A DNA stretch of 35,980 nt, taken from an uncultured Pelagibacteraceae bacterium (GTDB lineage Bacteria; Pseudomonadota; Alphaproteobacteria; Pelagibacterales; Pelagibacteraceae). The notes beneath the pieces were generated by a model that worked only from the letters and a program-made list of their open reading frames with translations, was not told the origin of the DNA and ran no database searches. Numbering within the stretch: position 1 is the first letter of the stretch; each line of letters starts with the position of its first letter. Both the position numbers and the translations under genes were made by a program. Below are positions 25,065 through 32,660 of the stretch, in pieces. The stretch is taken from contig CACJOY010000007.1 in NCBI GenBank assembly GCA_902595125.1, positions 1 through 35,980 of the forward strand, written 5' to 3'.

Positions 25065-26252
25065 ATGAAATCAAAAAAAAGAATTGTGTTAGCTTACTCT
25101 GGTGGCCTAGATACATCCATTATACTTAAATGGCTTCAAGAAAATTACAATGCGGAGGTAATTTGTTATACTGCAAATATTGGTCAAGAAATAGATAAAA
25201 AAAAAATTATTTCAAATGCTAAAAAATTTGGTGTTAAAAATATAATTATAAAGGATTTAAAAAATATATTTATAAAAGATTATATTTTTCCGATGTTGAG
25301 AGGTCATGCAGTATATGAGGGAGTTTACCTGTTGGGAACTTCAATAGCGAGACCCCTTATTGCAAAAGATCAAATAAAAGTTGCAAAAAAATACAAAGCA
25401 TATGCTGTATCCCACGGATCAACTGGAAAAGGGAATGATCAAGTTAGATTTGAACTTGGCTATCATTACTTTGACCCAAAAATAAAAATAATTGCTCCAT
25501 GGAGAATATGGAAATTAAAATCAAGAACAGACTTAATAAATTATGCAAAAAAAAATAAAATTTCTATTCCAAAAGATAAAAAAGGTGCTCCACCTTTTTC
25601 AGTTGATGATAATTTATTTCATACTTCAACTGAAGGTAAGGTTTTAGAAAACCCAAAAAACTCTGCACCAGAATTGATTTTTCAAAGAACTGTTTCACCA
25701 GAAAAAGCACCAAATAAGCCAACGTTTGTTTCAATTAATTTTAGAAATGGAGATCCAATAGGGGTTAATGGAAAAAAATTAACTCCAGCAAAGTTGCTTG
25801 AAAAACTTAATCAATTAGCTGGAAAAAATGGAGTGGGGAGAGTTGATCTTGTTGAAAATAGATTTTTAGGAATTAAGTCGAGAGGAGTTTATGAAACTCC
25901 TGGAGGAACTTTGTTAATTCATGCTCATAGAGCAATCGAGTCTGTTACTTTAGATAAAGAAACAATGCATAAAAAGGAAAATATAATGCCAAGATATGCT
26001 GAGCTTATCTATAATGGTTATTGGTATTCAAAAGAAAGATTTAAACTTCAGAAAATTGTCGATTTAAAAAAAAATAAAGTTAATGGAACTGTTAAACTTA
26101 AACTTTATAAAGGAAATATTACTATAATTTCTAGACAAACTAAAAGTTCTGCTTACTCATTAAAAAAAGTTTCTTTTGAAGAAAATAAAACATTCAATAA
26201 ATTCAATGTTGAAAAATTTATTAATTTTCATAAGAAAAAACTACGTTCTTAA
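25065..26252 (+). CDS. argG: argininosuccinate synthase
   Basis: Condenses citrulline and aspartate with ATP in arginine synthesis. The 395 residues start with the PP-loop VLAYSGGLDTSIILKWL (8-24) and contain the family motifs ARPLIAK, the SHGSTGKGNDQVRFE citrulline/aspartate-binding loop, APWRIW, and GVGRVDLVENRFLGIKSRG. The C-terminal part from about residue 290 is shorter and more lysine-rich than in E. coli. The ATG is 3 bases after the IalB gene; the 57 bases after it hold no visible terminator. Confidence 0.97.
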   Translation: MKSKKRIVLAYSGGLDTSIILKWLQENYNAEVICYTANIGQEIDKKKIISNAKKFGVKNIIIKDLKNIFIKDYIFPMLRGHAVYEGVYLLGTSIARPLIAKDQIKVAKKYKAYAVSHGSTGKGNDQVRFELGYHYFDPKIKIIAPWRIWKLKSRTDLINYAKKNKISIPKDKKGAPPFSVDDNLFHTSTEGKVLENPKNSAPELIFQRTVSPEKAPNKPTFVSINFRNGDPIGVNGKKLTPAKLLEKLNQLAGKNGVGRVDLVENRFLGIKSRGVYETPGGTLLIHAHRAIESVTLDKETMHKKENIMPRYAELIYNGYWYSKERFKLQKIVDLKKNKVNGTVKLKLYKGNITIISRQTKSSAYSLKKVSFEENKTFNKFNVEKFINFHKKKLRS

Positions 26253-26309
26253 TAAGGTTTAGGTCAATTTATCATTTGTTTAATTTGTTAGAAACTATAT
26301 CTTGTAATC

Positions 26310-26768
26310 ATGGAATCATTTAAAAATTGGATGAAAGAAGCAGCAAATATTTTATTTGATGATAGTAAAAATGATTTAAGAGCTCTTCCAAAGACTGTCA
26401 GATTGCAAATTCTGTTAGTCTTAAGTTTTATTTGGACTACTGTTTTTAGTTTATATGTATTTTCATACACCACTTTTGCATTTGGTTGGGCAGGACTTTT
26501 TGTGGCCCACGTTGGATTAATATTTGCAGTTTATATGACATTTAAACATTTTCATAGAGCTGAGGAAAGTTCTGCTAGTGTTTTCAAAACAAAAAATTTT
26601 GATCCATTTAAAATAATGGTTATTGTTTTTGTGGTTGTGTTTATCTTCGTTTTTTCAAAAGGGATTGAAGTATTAACAAGTCCTAACCCCTACTCTTATT
26701 CAATTCCTTACGATGGTTCTTCAAAATCAGTGTTTGAAAAATGGCTACCATTTAGTAAAGATAAGTAA
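26310..26768 (+). CDS. hypothetical three-helix membrane protein
   Basis: A 152-residue protein I do not recognise. A charged N-terminal region (about 1-30) is followed by helices near 31-52, 55-77 and 97-116, then a short periplasmic or cytoplasmic tail with NPYSYSIPYDGSSKSVFEKW. Its stop overlaps the psiE-like start by one base (TAATG), so the two are almost certainly coexpressed. Confidence 0.75.
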   Translation: MESFKNWMKEAANILFDDSKNDLRALPKTVRLQILLVLSFIWTTVFSLYVFSYTTFAFGWAGLFVAHVGLIFAVYMTFKHFHRAEESSASVFKTKNFDPFKIMVIVFVVVFIFVFSKGIEVLTSPNPYSYSIPYDGSSKSVFEKWLPFSKDK

Positions 26769-27148
26769 TGGAAAAAATTGCCAAAAATTTACAACTAGTT
26801 TTAATGGTAATCATTTTAATTAGCACTGTTATAGCTGTTGGAATTGAAATGAATAAAATGTTTCTTGCTAAGTCAGTAACTTTAGCTGATTTACTTTTAA
26901 TGTTTCTTTACTTAGAAGTATTGGCAATGGTTAGAGTTTTTTGGGATCAACAATCGATTAGCATAACCCTGCCACTTTTAATAGCAATCACTGCACTTGC
27001 ACGATTTATTATTCTTCAAGGAAAAGAAATGGATCCAACAGCATTAGTTTATGAGGCAGTAGCTATAGTTCTCATCGCTGGCGCGATTGTTATTTTAAGA
27101 TTAAGACATAGTGATAAATTAGGTCTTAAAAGAAAAAAAAATAAATAA
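26768..27148 (+). CDS. psiE: PsiE-like phosphate-starvation-inducible membrane protein
   Basis: Four-helix inner-membrane protein of the PsiE family, 126 residues. The landmarks are ADLLLMFLYLEVLAMVRVFW and the ITALARFIIL segment followed by a last helix and a basic tail. E. coli psiE is induced by phosphate starvation; its biochemical function is unknown and no Pho box was found here. Coupled to the upstream membrane-protein gene. Confidence 0.82.
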   Translation: MEKIAKNLQLVLMVIILISTVIAVGIEMNKMFLAKSVTLADLLLMFLYLEVLAMVRVFWDQQSISITLPLLIAITALARFIILQGKEMDPTALVYEAVAIVLIAGAIVILRLRHSDKLGLKRKKNK

Positions 27149-27153
27149 TCTTA

Positions 27154-28044
27154 ATGAATTTTGGGACGTCAAGAGCTTCGGCTATCGAAAATCTTAATAG
27201 ATTTGTAGACCAAAATTTGTTTGAATATTCTAAGTTAAGAAATTTTGATTATGGTCCCGACAATAGATCAAATATTTCGTGCCTTTCACCTTATATTACT
27301 CATGGAGTTATATCGGAATTAGAAGTAATCAAGAAATCATTAAGCAAATTTTCATTCTCTAAAAATGAAAAATTTATTCAAGAAGTTTTATGGCGAACAT
27401 ATTGGAAGGGTTGGTTAGAATTAAGACCTAATGCTTGGACTGATTATTTAAATGAATTAAAAAAAATTCGTGAAGAATTTAAAAACAATCAAAACTATAG
27501 AAATGCTATTGAGGGTAACACAAACATCGAGTGTTTTAATGAATGGATAAAAGAATTAAAAGAAACTAATTATTTACACAATCACGCAAGGATGTGGTTT
27601 GCAAGTATCTGGATTTTTACTTTAGATTTGCCTTGGCAACTGGGTGCAGAGATTTTTATGAAACATCTTTATGATGGAGATGCCGCATCCAATACTTTAG
27701 GATGGAGATGGGTTGCCGGAATTCAAACACAAGGAAAAAATTATCTGGCTAGTGAATGGAACATTAAAAAATTTACCAACAACAGATTTAGTAATATCAA
27801 ACTTAATGAAAATGCTCCTCCAAAAACAAGCGATAAGACTTATGCTGCATCAAAATTAGAGTTTAACAGTCCACAAAATCTTGAAGAAAAAAATCTTCTT
27901 ATTTTTGAGAATAATCTGTCTTTTGAAATAAGTGATTTTAAAGATCAAAAATTTAAAAAGGTTTTTTTAATTTCCAATAAAAATGAAAACCGAACCATAG
28001 AGCTCAGTGAAAAAATTGGTAAAATTCAAGTCTCAATTAATTGA
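27154..28044 (+). CDS. photolyase/cryptochrome-type FAD-binding protein, frame broken near its C-terminus
   Basis: The 296 residues contain a photolyase FAD domain without the usual N-terminal antenna domain. NRSNISCLSPYITHGVIS (38-55), EVLWRTYWKGW (77-87), NHARMW (143-148), DGDAASN (174-180) and GWRW (183-186) follow the family order. After about residue 240 comes an alpha/beta-like region (LLIFENNLSFE, KKVFLISN) resembling the start of a photolyase antenna domain, but placed after the FAD domain. The frame ends at 28044. Removing one A from the A6 run at 28010-28015 joins it to 28045-28297 as one 380-residue protein. It lies 5 bases after psiE. DNA repair or light sensing is plausible but untested. 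Confidence 0.85.
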   Translation: MNFGTSRASAIENLNRFVDQNLFEYSKLRNFDYGPDNRSNISCLSPYITHGVISELEVIKKSLSKFSFSKNEKFIQEVLWRTYWKGWLELRPNAWTDYLNELKKIREEFKNNQNYRNAIEGNTNIECFNEWIKELKETNYLHNHARMWFASIWIFTLDLPWQLGAEIFMKHLYDGDAASNTLGWRWVAGIQTQGKNYLASEWNIKKFTNNRFSNIKLNENAPPKTSDKTYAASKLEFNSPQNLEEKNLLIFENNLSFEISDFKDQKFKKVFLISNKNENRTIELSEKIGKIQVSIN

Positions 28045-28297
28045 AGATCAAAAAAAGAGATTGGAAGAAAAATCAATCAATACTGAAATTATAGATTTAA
28101 GTGAGATACAGAATATTAATGAAACTTCTTATGGTTTATATCCTACAGTTGGTGAAAACCTAGATTTTATAAATACAAATAATTTAAAAATAGAATTTCT
28201 GTATAGAAAATTAGACCAATTTTCTTGGCAATATTGTAATAAAGGTTTTTTTAATTTTAAAAATTATATTCCAAAAATAATTACAACTTTTAATTAA
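28007..28297 (+). pseudogene. out-of-frame C-terminal remainder of the photolyase-type gene
   Basis: This frame gives 96 residues from a GTG at 28007 and overlaps the end of the FAD-domain gene by 38 bases. It reads as a continuation: KLVKFKSQLIEDQKKRLEEK follows on from LSE in the first frame if one A is dropped at 28010-28015, giving a long helix, a TEIIDLSEI strand and a YPTVGENLDFI segment. It has no Shine-Dalgarno or independent family identity, so I treat it as the separated tail of the same gene. The break may be a sequencing error, a real mutation or a slippage site. Confidence 0.7.
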
Positions 28298-28303
28298 AAC
28301 CAC

Positions 28304-28516
28304 CTAAACATTCCGATAATTCCAGCTGTCGCATAAAAGAATTGTAAAAAATAATATTCCTCTATGACCACCCCTATAAGCCCAAATTCCAATTAAGATT
28401 GCAGATATAAGTAATAAACAAAAACCAAAGAACTCTATACCAATATTCATAGCTACAAATAATGAGTATAATATTGCCGTAATAACCCCTGCCCACTCAA
28501 AAAATTTATTGTTCAT
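28304..28516 (-). CDS. small membrane protein, 3' end frameshifted
   Basis: As read, 70 residues with helices near 8-28 and 30-46 and a YRGGHRGILF motif, then an implausible DSWNYRNV end. Dropping one T from the T6 run (28346-28351) extends the frame to a TAA at 28294-28296 with the ending FLQFFYATAGIIGMFRWF, a third helix and a much more protein-like terminus. The intact product would be about 73 residues with three helices. Its ATG overlaps the glutamine amidotransferase stop by 4 bases. I do not recognise the family. Confidence 0.7.
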   Translation of the reverse strand: MNNKFFEWAGVITAILYSLFVAMNIGIEFFGFCLLLISAILIGIWAYRGGHRGILFFTILLCDSWNYRNV

Positions 28517-29232
28517 ATTATTTTTTTAAAATTTTCATAAAGAATCTTAGAATAATTATTCATATCAGTCATATTATCTTTAGCAGCACCATCAAATTTT
28601 TCTAATGCTCCATCTCCTAATTGATCTTCAAGAGCCTTTTTATACTCTGGCACACATCCCCATTCGTTGACTGTTGTGTCTCTAATTTCGATATGAAACT
28701 GAATACCATAAGCATGATTTTGATATTTAAAAATTTGATACTTAGTAACTGGTGATGAAGCTAATAAAGTTACATCTTTATTATTCTCAATGCCCTGCAC
28801 TTCATAAGAATGCCATTGTAAACTTTTTATTTTATTTGGAAATTTAGAGAATAAATTATCATTATCTTTTTCTTTAGAAAAATTAATATCCATAATCCCT
28901 ATTTCTGCTGGCTGAGATTTGACTACTTTACCGCCAACAACTTCACCTAACAACTGACACCCCAAACAAAAACCCAAATAAGGTTTTTTTAAATTAATAA
29001 TAAATTCTTTGATTGCTTTTTTTTCCTCAATTAACCAAGGATAATCTTTTTCCATAAACGTATCCATTGGGCCACCCATACAAAACATCCCATCAAATTT
29101 ACTAAGATCATTTGGAATTTTTTCACCTTCATCGAGTTCTATAGTGGTTAAATTTAATCCATCAGCCAACATTAAATCTTTAATGTAACCAGGGTCTTCA
29201 ATTTTAATGTGTTGTAATACAATTATGTTCAC
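28513..29232 (-). CDS. class I glutamine amidotransferase-like protein
   Basis: A stand-alone GATase1 domain of 239 residues with the Cys-His-Glu triad: C89 in GFCLGCQLLGE, H180 and E182 in GIQFHIEI. Such proteins (GuaA N-domain-like) release ammonia from glutamine or act as gamma-glutamyl hydrolases, often for an unidentified partner; no synthetase partner is adjacent. The start is GTG (29230-29232), 5 bases after the DUF2256 gene, with no clear Shine-Dalgarno. It lies in the minus-strand run photolyase-DUF2256-GATase-membrane protein. Confidence 0.88.
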   Translation of the reverse strand: MNIIVLQHIKIEDPGYIKDLMLADGLNLTTIELDEGEKIPNDLSKFDGMFCMGGPMDTFMEKDYPWLIEEKKAIKEFIINLKKPYLGFCLGCQLLGEVVGGKVVKSQPAEIGIMDINFSKEKDNDNLFSKFPNKIKSLQWHSYEVQGIENNKDVTLLASSPVTKYQIFKYQNHAYGIQFHIEIRDTTVNEWGCVPEYKKALEDQLGDGALEKFDGAAKDNMTDMNNYSKILYENFKKII

Positions 29233-29237
29233 TAAAA

Positions 29238-29366
29238 TTAGCTTAGCTTAGAACACTTCTTAGAACAATATTTTACTCTATCCCAATTTAGTTTCCATTT
29301 CTTTCGCCAAACAAAAGGTCTTTTGCAAATTGGACAAGTTTTGGATGGTAAATTTTCTTTTCTCAT
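29238..29366 (-). CDS. DUF2256 zinc-ribbon-like protein (42 aa)
   Basis: A short gene read from the DNA: ATG at 29364-29366, TAA at 29238-29240, 42 residues with CPICKRPFVWRKKW and VKYCSKKCSK. Four cysteines (11, 14, 34, 39) form a probable zinc site. This matches the DUF2256 family, small proteins that often sit beside, or are fused to, photolyase/cryptochrome genes. Its ATG overlaps the TGA of the photolyase-related gene by one base (TGATG), indicating coupled translation. Function is unknown; a role with the photolyase is inferred from linkage. Confidence 0.88.
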   Translation of the reverse strand: MRKENLPSKTCPICKRPFVWRKKWKLNWDRVKYCSKKCSKLS

Positions 29367-30856
29367 CAAATTGTATTTTGTTTAATAAATTGATCAGCTT
29401 CCGATAAAATCAATTTTTTTCTATCCGTTTTCATTTTATCAAAAATTCTTACCATCATTGATAGTCTAGGATTGGTTAAAAAAAATTTTCTGTTTCGATC
29501 TATAAATCTCCAATAAAGACCATCCATTGTATTACACCACTCTCCTTTTTTAAAATCCATCATTTTCATAAAATAAGCAGATCCACAGATATAAGGCTTG
29601 GTTGCAAATATTCCACCATCACTGAATAATCCCATGCCATAAACATTTGGTACCATTACCCAGTCAGAAGAGTCTACAAACATTTCCATAAACCATTTGT
29701 AAACTATAATTGGTTTAATCTCACAAAGGTTCATGATGTTAGATAAAATCATTAGTCTTTCAATGTGATGAGACCAGCCGTGGTTTAATGCATTCTTGAT
29801 TGCATAATCTAATGGCGGCAAACCTGTCGTTCCATCATACCAAGACTTTTTCATTTTTCTATTTTGTTTAAAAAAATTTTTTGTTTCCATTTGCTCTGAA
29901 TAACTTTGATAAATACCTCGCATAAACTCTCTCCAACCAATTATCTGACGGATATAACCTTCCAAGGAGTTCATTCTTATTTTATTTTTTTTATGAAAAT
30001 CTAAAACTTTTTGAATAATAAACTCAGGAGTTATTAAACCTAAATTGATATAAGGGCTTAAAGCACTATGAAATAAAATGTTGTCTTTTTGATTTACTGC
30101 GTCCTCATAATCACCAAACAAATTTGATTTTTCTTTTATAAAAAAATTTAGTAATTTAACCACGTCATCAAATTCTGTTGCCAACCAAAAATTATCTGTA
30201 CTACCTGGATGATCTTTAAATAATTTTTCTACGATAGGCTTTAATTTTTTTGTATGATTAGTTTCATTAATTTTAGGAAATTTTGGTATTGAAATATTTT
30301 TTGGTAATTTATTTCTATTGTCCTCATCAAAGCTCCATTTTCCGCCGATTGGATTTCCATCAGCTCCCATCAATATTCCTGATTTTTTTCGAACCTCTTT
30401 GTAAAACGTTGCCATAAAGGGTTTTTTTGATTTTCCTAGATAATTTTTGAATTCACTTCTTGAATTTAAAAACATAGGAGTTTGAACAACATTCCAATTA
30501 ATTTTTTCTTTTTTTAAGAATTGAGAAATTTTTTTTTCAAAAAACTTATCTTCAATTTCAAAACTAGAAATCTCTTTAATTTTTTTTGAATTAATAATCT
30601 TTTTTAATTTTTTAAGATAATCGTCCTTAAATTCTTTATCTTCAATTTTTGTATACTCTAATTTAAATTTATTCTTTTTGAGTTTGTCTGCATAAGATCG
30701 CATAGAAGACAAGAATAATAGTATTTTCTGTTTATGATGTTTTTCATAAGTACATAAACCATTGTCTTCTGCCATAAAGAATATATGGTCTTTTTTGAAG
30801 CGGTCGAGGTATTTTGATGGAAATAATTGATTACCAAGTATAAAAAATAACTTCAT
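29366..30856 (-). CDS. deoxyribodipyrimidine photolyase-related protein (DPRP/PhrB-type)
   Basis: A 496-residue flavoprotein of the prokaryotic (6-4) photolyase/cryptochrome group. It has the DPRP N-domain (LFFILGNQLFP, MAEDNGLCTYEKHHKQK), then an FAD-binding region with FWLATEFDD, the SPYINLGLITP segment, REFMRGIY, the active-site pair H363/H364 in GWSHHIERLMI, and FSDGGIFATKPY. Relatives such as Agrobacterium PhrB bind a 4Fe-4S cluster through four cysteines. Here the loop after KPY lacks the expected C-x-x-C, and P349 stands where I place the first ligand; remaining cysteines are 35, 378, 424 and 441. Cluster loss is an inference from memory of the family. Divergent from the SDR gene by only 27 bases. 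Confidence 0.9.
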   Translation of the reverse strand: MKLFFILGNQLFPSKYLDRFKKDHIFFMAEDNGLCTYEKHHKQKILLFLSSMRSYADKLKKNKFKLEYTKIEDKEFKDDYLKKLKKIINSKKIKEISSFEIEDKFFEKKISQFLKKEKINWNVVQTPMFLNSRSEFKNYLGKSKKPFMATFYKEVRKKSGILMGADGNPIGGKWSFDEDNRNKLPKNISIPKFPKINETNHTKKLKPIVEKLFKDHPGSTDNFWLATEFDDVVKLLNFFIKEKSNLFGDYEDAVNQKDNILFHSALSPYINLGLITPEFIIQKVLDFHKKNKIRMNSLEGYIRQIIGWREFMRGIYQSYSEQMETKNFFKQNRKMKKSWYDGTTGLPPLDYAIKNALNHGWSHHIERLMILSNIMNLCEIKPIIVYKWFMEMFVDSSDWVMVPNVYGMGLFSDGGIFATKPYICGSAYFMKMMDFKKGEWCNTMDGLYWRFIDRNRKFFLTNPRLSMMVRIFDKMKTDRKKLILSEADQFIKQNTI

Positions 30857-30883
30857 AATTAAATATAACTAATAAAATTTTTT

Positions 30884-31594
30884 ATGTCAGAAAAATATAT
30901 TGTTTTTGGTGCGACAGGTTCAATCGGATCAAGTTTAGCAGAACAGTTAGTAGGTTCGGAAAAAAGCGTTCATTTAGTTGCAAGAAATGAAGCTGAGCTT
31001 AAAAATATTTCTGACAAACTAGGATGTACATCTACTGTGGCAGATGTTTTAGAGGAAGGATTTATTGATAAAGTTAAAAATGATATCGAAGAAACCAAAG
31101 GTATTGCTTACTGCGTAGGTTCAATTGATTTAAAACCTTTAAGAATGGTTACAGAACAAGATTTTAACAAATGTATGAAACTAAATCTTTATTCTGCAGT
31201 TGAGGCTATAAAAGGATACCAAGAAAGTTTAAAAAAAAATAAAGGATCAGTAGTTTTATTTTCTACAGTCGCTGCTCAAAGAGGATTTACTAATCATGCT
31301 ATAATCGCTTCTACAAAAGCTGCAGTTGAAGGGTTGACTGTTTCTTTAGCAGCTGAATTTGCACCAAACATCAGAGTCAACTGTATAGCTCCTAGTCTGA
31401 CAAATTCTAAAATTGCTGAACCAATGTTAAAAAATAAAGCTCTAGCTGATGGAATAGCAAAAGCTCATCCACTTAAAAGATTGGGTGAGGGAAAAGATTC
31501 TGCTTCACTAGCAAAGTTTCTTATTACTGATGATAGTTCTTGGGTCACAGGACAAATAATTGCAGTAGATGGTGGAAGATCTAAACTTTCTTAA
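30884..31594 (+). CDS. SDR-type oxidoreductase lacking the catalytic tyrosine
   Basis: A 236-residue Rossmann-fold protein of the short-chain dehydrogenase family. GATGSIG (9-15) is a cofactor-binding variant, N101 and S127 are in normal positions, and the C-terminus keeps VTGQIIAVDGG. In the YxxxK motif the lysine is K145 (ASTKAAVEGL) but position 141 is Ile, not Tyr. Related SDRs with this change are found near photolyase genes in marine bacteria (from memory). It may be a non-classical reductase or a binding protein. It begins 27 bases from the divergent photolyase-related gene. Confidence 0.88.
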   Translation: MSEKYIVFGATGSIGSSLAEQLVGSEKSVHLVARNEAELKNISDKLGCTSTVADVLEEGFIDKVKNDIEETKGIAYCVGSIDLKPLRMVTEQDFNKCMKLNLYSAVEAIKGYQESLKKNKGSVVLFSTVAAQRGFTNHAIIASTKAAVEGLTVSLAAEFAPNIRVNCIAPSLTNSKIAEPMLKNKALADGIAKAHPLKRLGEGKDSASLAKFLITDDSSWVTGQIIAVDGGRSKLS

Positions 31595-31595
31595 A

Positions 31596-32660
31596 GTGAA
31601 AAAAGTTTTATTTTTAACACTATTAATTTTTTTTTTTATCTCAAAATCTTTTTCTCAAAATTATAGTTTTCAAAAATTAACAAAACTTGATGGACCATGG
31701 GGCTCGTCATTTTTGAATGAAAATGAATTAATAATTACAGAGAAAAGTGGAAAAATAAAAATTGTAAATATCAAATCAAATAAAATTTCTGAAGTTGATC
31801 ATAATTTAAATTTTTTAGATTATGGCCAAGGAGGATTATTAGATATTCTATTTAAAGATAATTTTGTTTATATTTCCTATTCTGAAAATAGAGGTAATTG
31901 GAAGTCAAGTACCTCAATTGCAAAAGCAAAATTTGATAAAATCAAACTAAACTTTGAAAACATTTTTCAAGCTGAACCCCCAATAGACTCGGGTTATCAT
32001 TTTGGTTCAAGATTAGTAATTAAAGATAATTACCTTTTTGCATCAGCTGGAGAAAGAGGACAAGGTATGATTGCACAAGACCCTACAAATCACCCAGGGA
32101 GCATTATAAGAATTCATTTAGATGGAAGTATTCCTAATGACAATCCTAAGTTTAAAGGTAATCCGAACTGGCTTCCTGAAATTTATCAAATTGGAATTCG
32201 AAACCCTCAAGGCTTATCTTTATCACCTTTTGATGGAAAGATTTATATGAGCAACCATGGTGCAAAAGGAGGTGACTGGTTTGGAGAGGTAAAAAAAGGT
32301 GAAAACTATGGTTGGAAAATATTAGGCTGGGGAGGAAAAAATTATACTGGAACTAAAATTGGACCTAAATGGAAACCAGGCTTTACAAAAGCAATTCAAT
32401 ACTGGATACCTTCTATCGCTACTAGTGCAATTACTATTTATAAAGGTGATGAGTTTAAGGAATGGAACAGCCATGCTTTAATTACGTCTCTTAAGGATAA
32501 ATCATTAAGAAAATTAATATTTGATGATAAATCAAATGTTAAGGAAGAGATAATTTTTAAAGACAAAATTGGAAGAATAAGAGATATACAAGTTCACCCA
32601 ATGAATGGAAAAATTTATTTTTTAGCAGGAGATAATTTGTGGCTAATGGAAAAAAGTTAA
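31596..32660 (+). CDS. PQQ-dependent sugar dehydrogenase-like beta-propeller (GSDH family)
   Basis: Secreted six-bladed propeller of the glucose/sorbosone dehydrogenase family (soluble aldose dehydrogenase, YliI-like). From the GTG at 31596, one base after the SDR stop, it has 354 residues and a clean signal peptide (1-20, SFS-QN). A longer frame from an ATG at 31569 would put charged residues ahead of it and overlap the SDR gene. Landmarks are LDGPWGSSFL, SGYHFGSRLVI, DPTNHPGSIIRIHLDGSIP, EIYQIGIRNPQGLS and GENYGWKILGWGG. PQQ binding and sugar oxidation are family knowledge; the true substrate is unknown. Confidence 0.9.
   Translation: MKKVLFLTLLIFFFISKSFSQNYSFQKLTKLDGPWGSSFLNENELIITEKSGKIKIVNIKSNKISEVDHNLNFLDYGQGGLLDILFKDNFVYISYSENRGNWKSSTSIAKAKFDKIKLNFENIFQAEPPIDSGYHFGSRLVIKDNYLFASAGERGQGMIAQDPTNHPGSIIRIHLDGSIPNDNPKFKGNPNWLPEIYQIGIRNPQGLSLSPFDGKIYMSNHGAKGGDWFGEVKKGENYGWKILGWGGKNYTGTKIGPKWKPGFTKAIQYWIPSIATSAITIYKGDEFKEWNSHALITSLKDKSLRKLIFDDKSNVKEEIIFKDKIGRIRDIQVHPMNGKIYFLAGDNLWLMEKS

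Noticed and set aside
31569..31595. Longer start for the PQQ-type dehydrogenase
   Set aside because: It overlaps the SDR coding end and places acidic residues before the signal peptide; the GTG at 31596 fits better.
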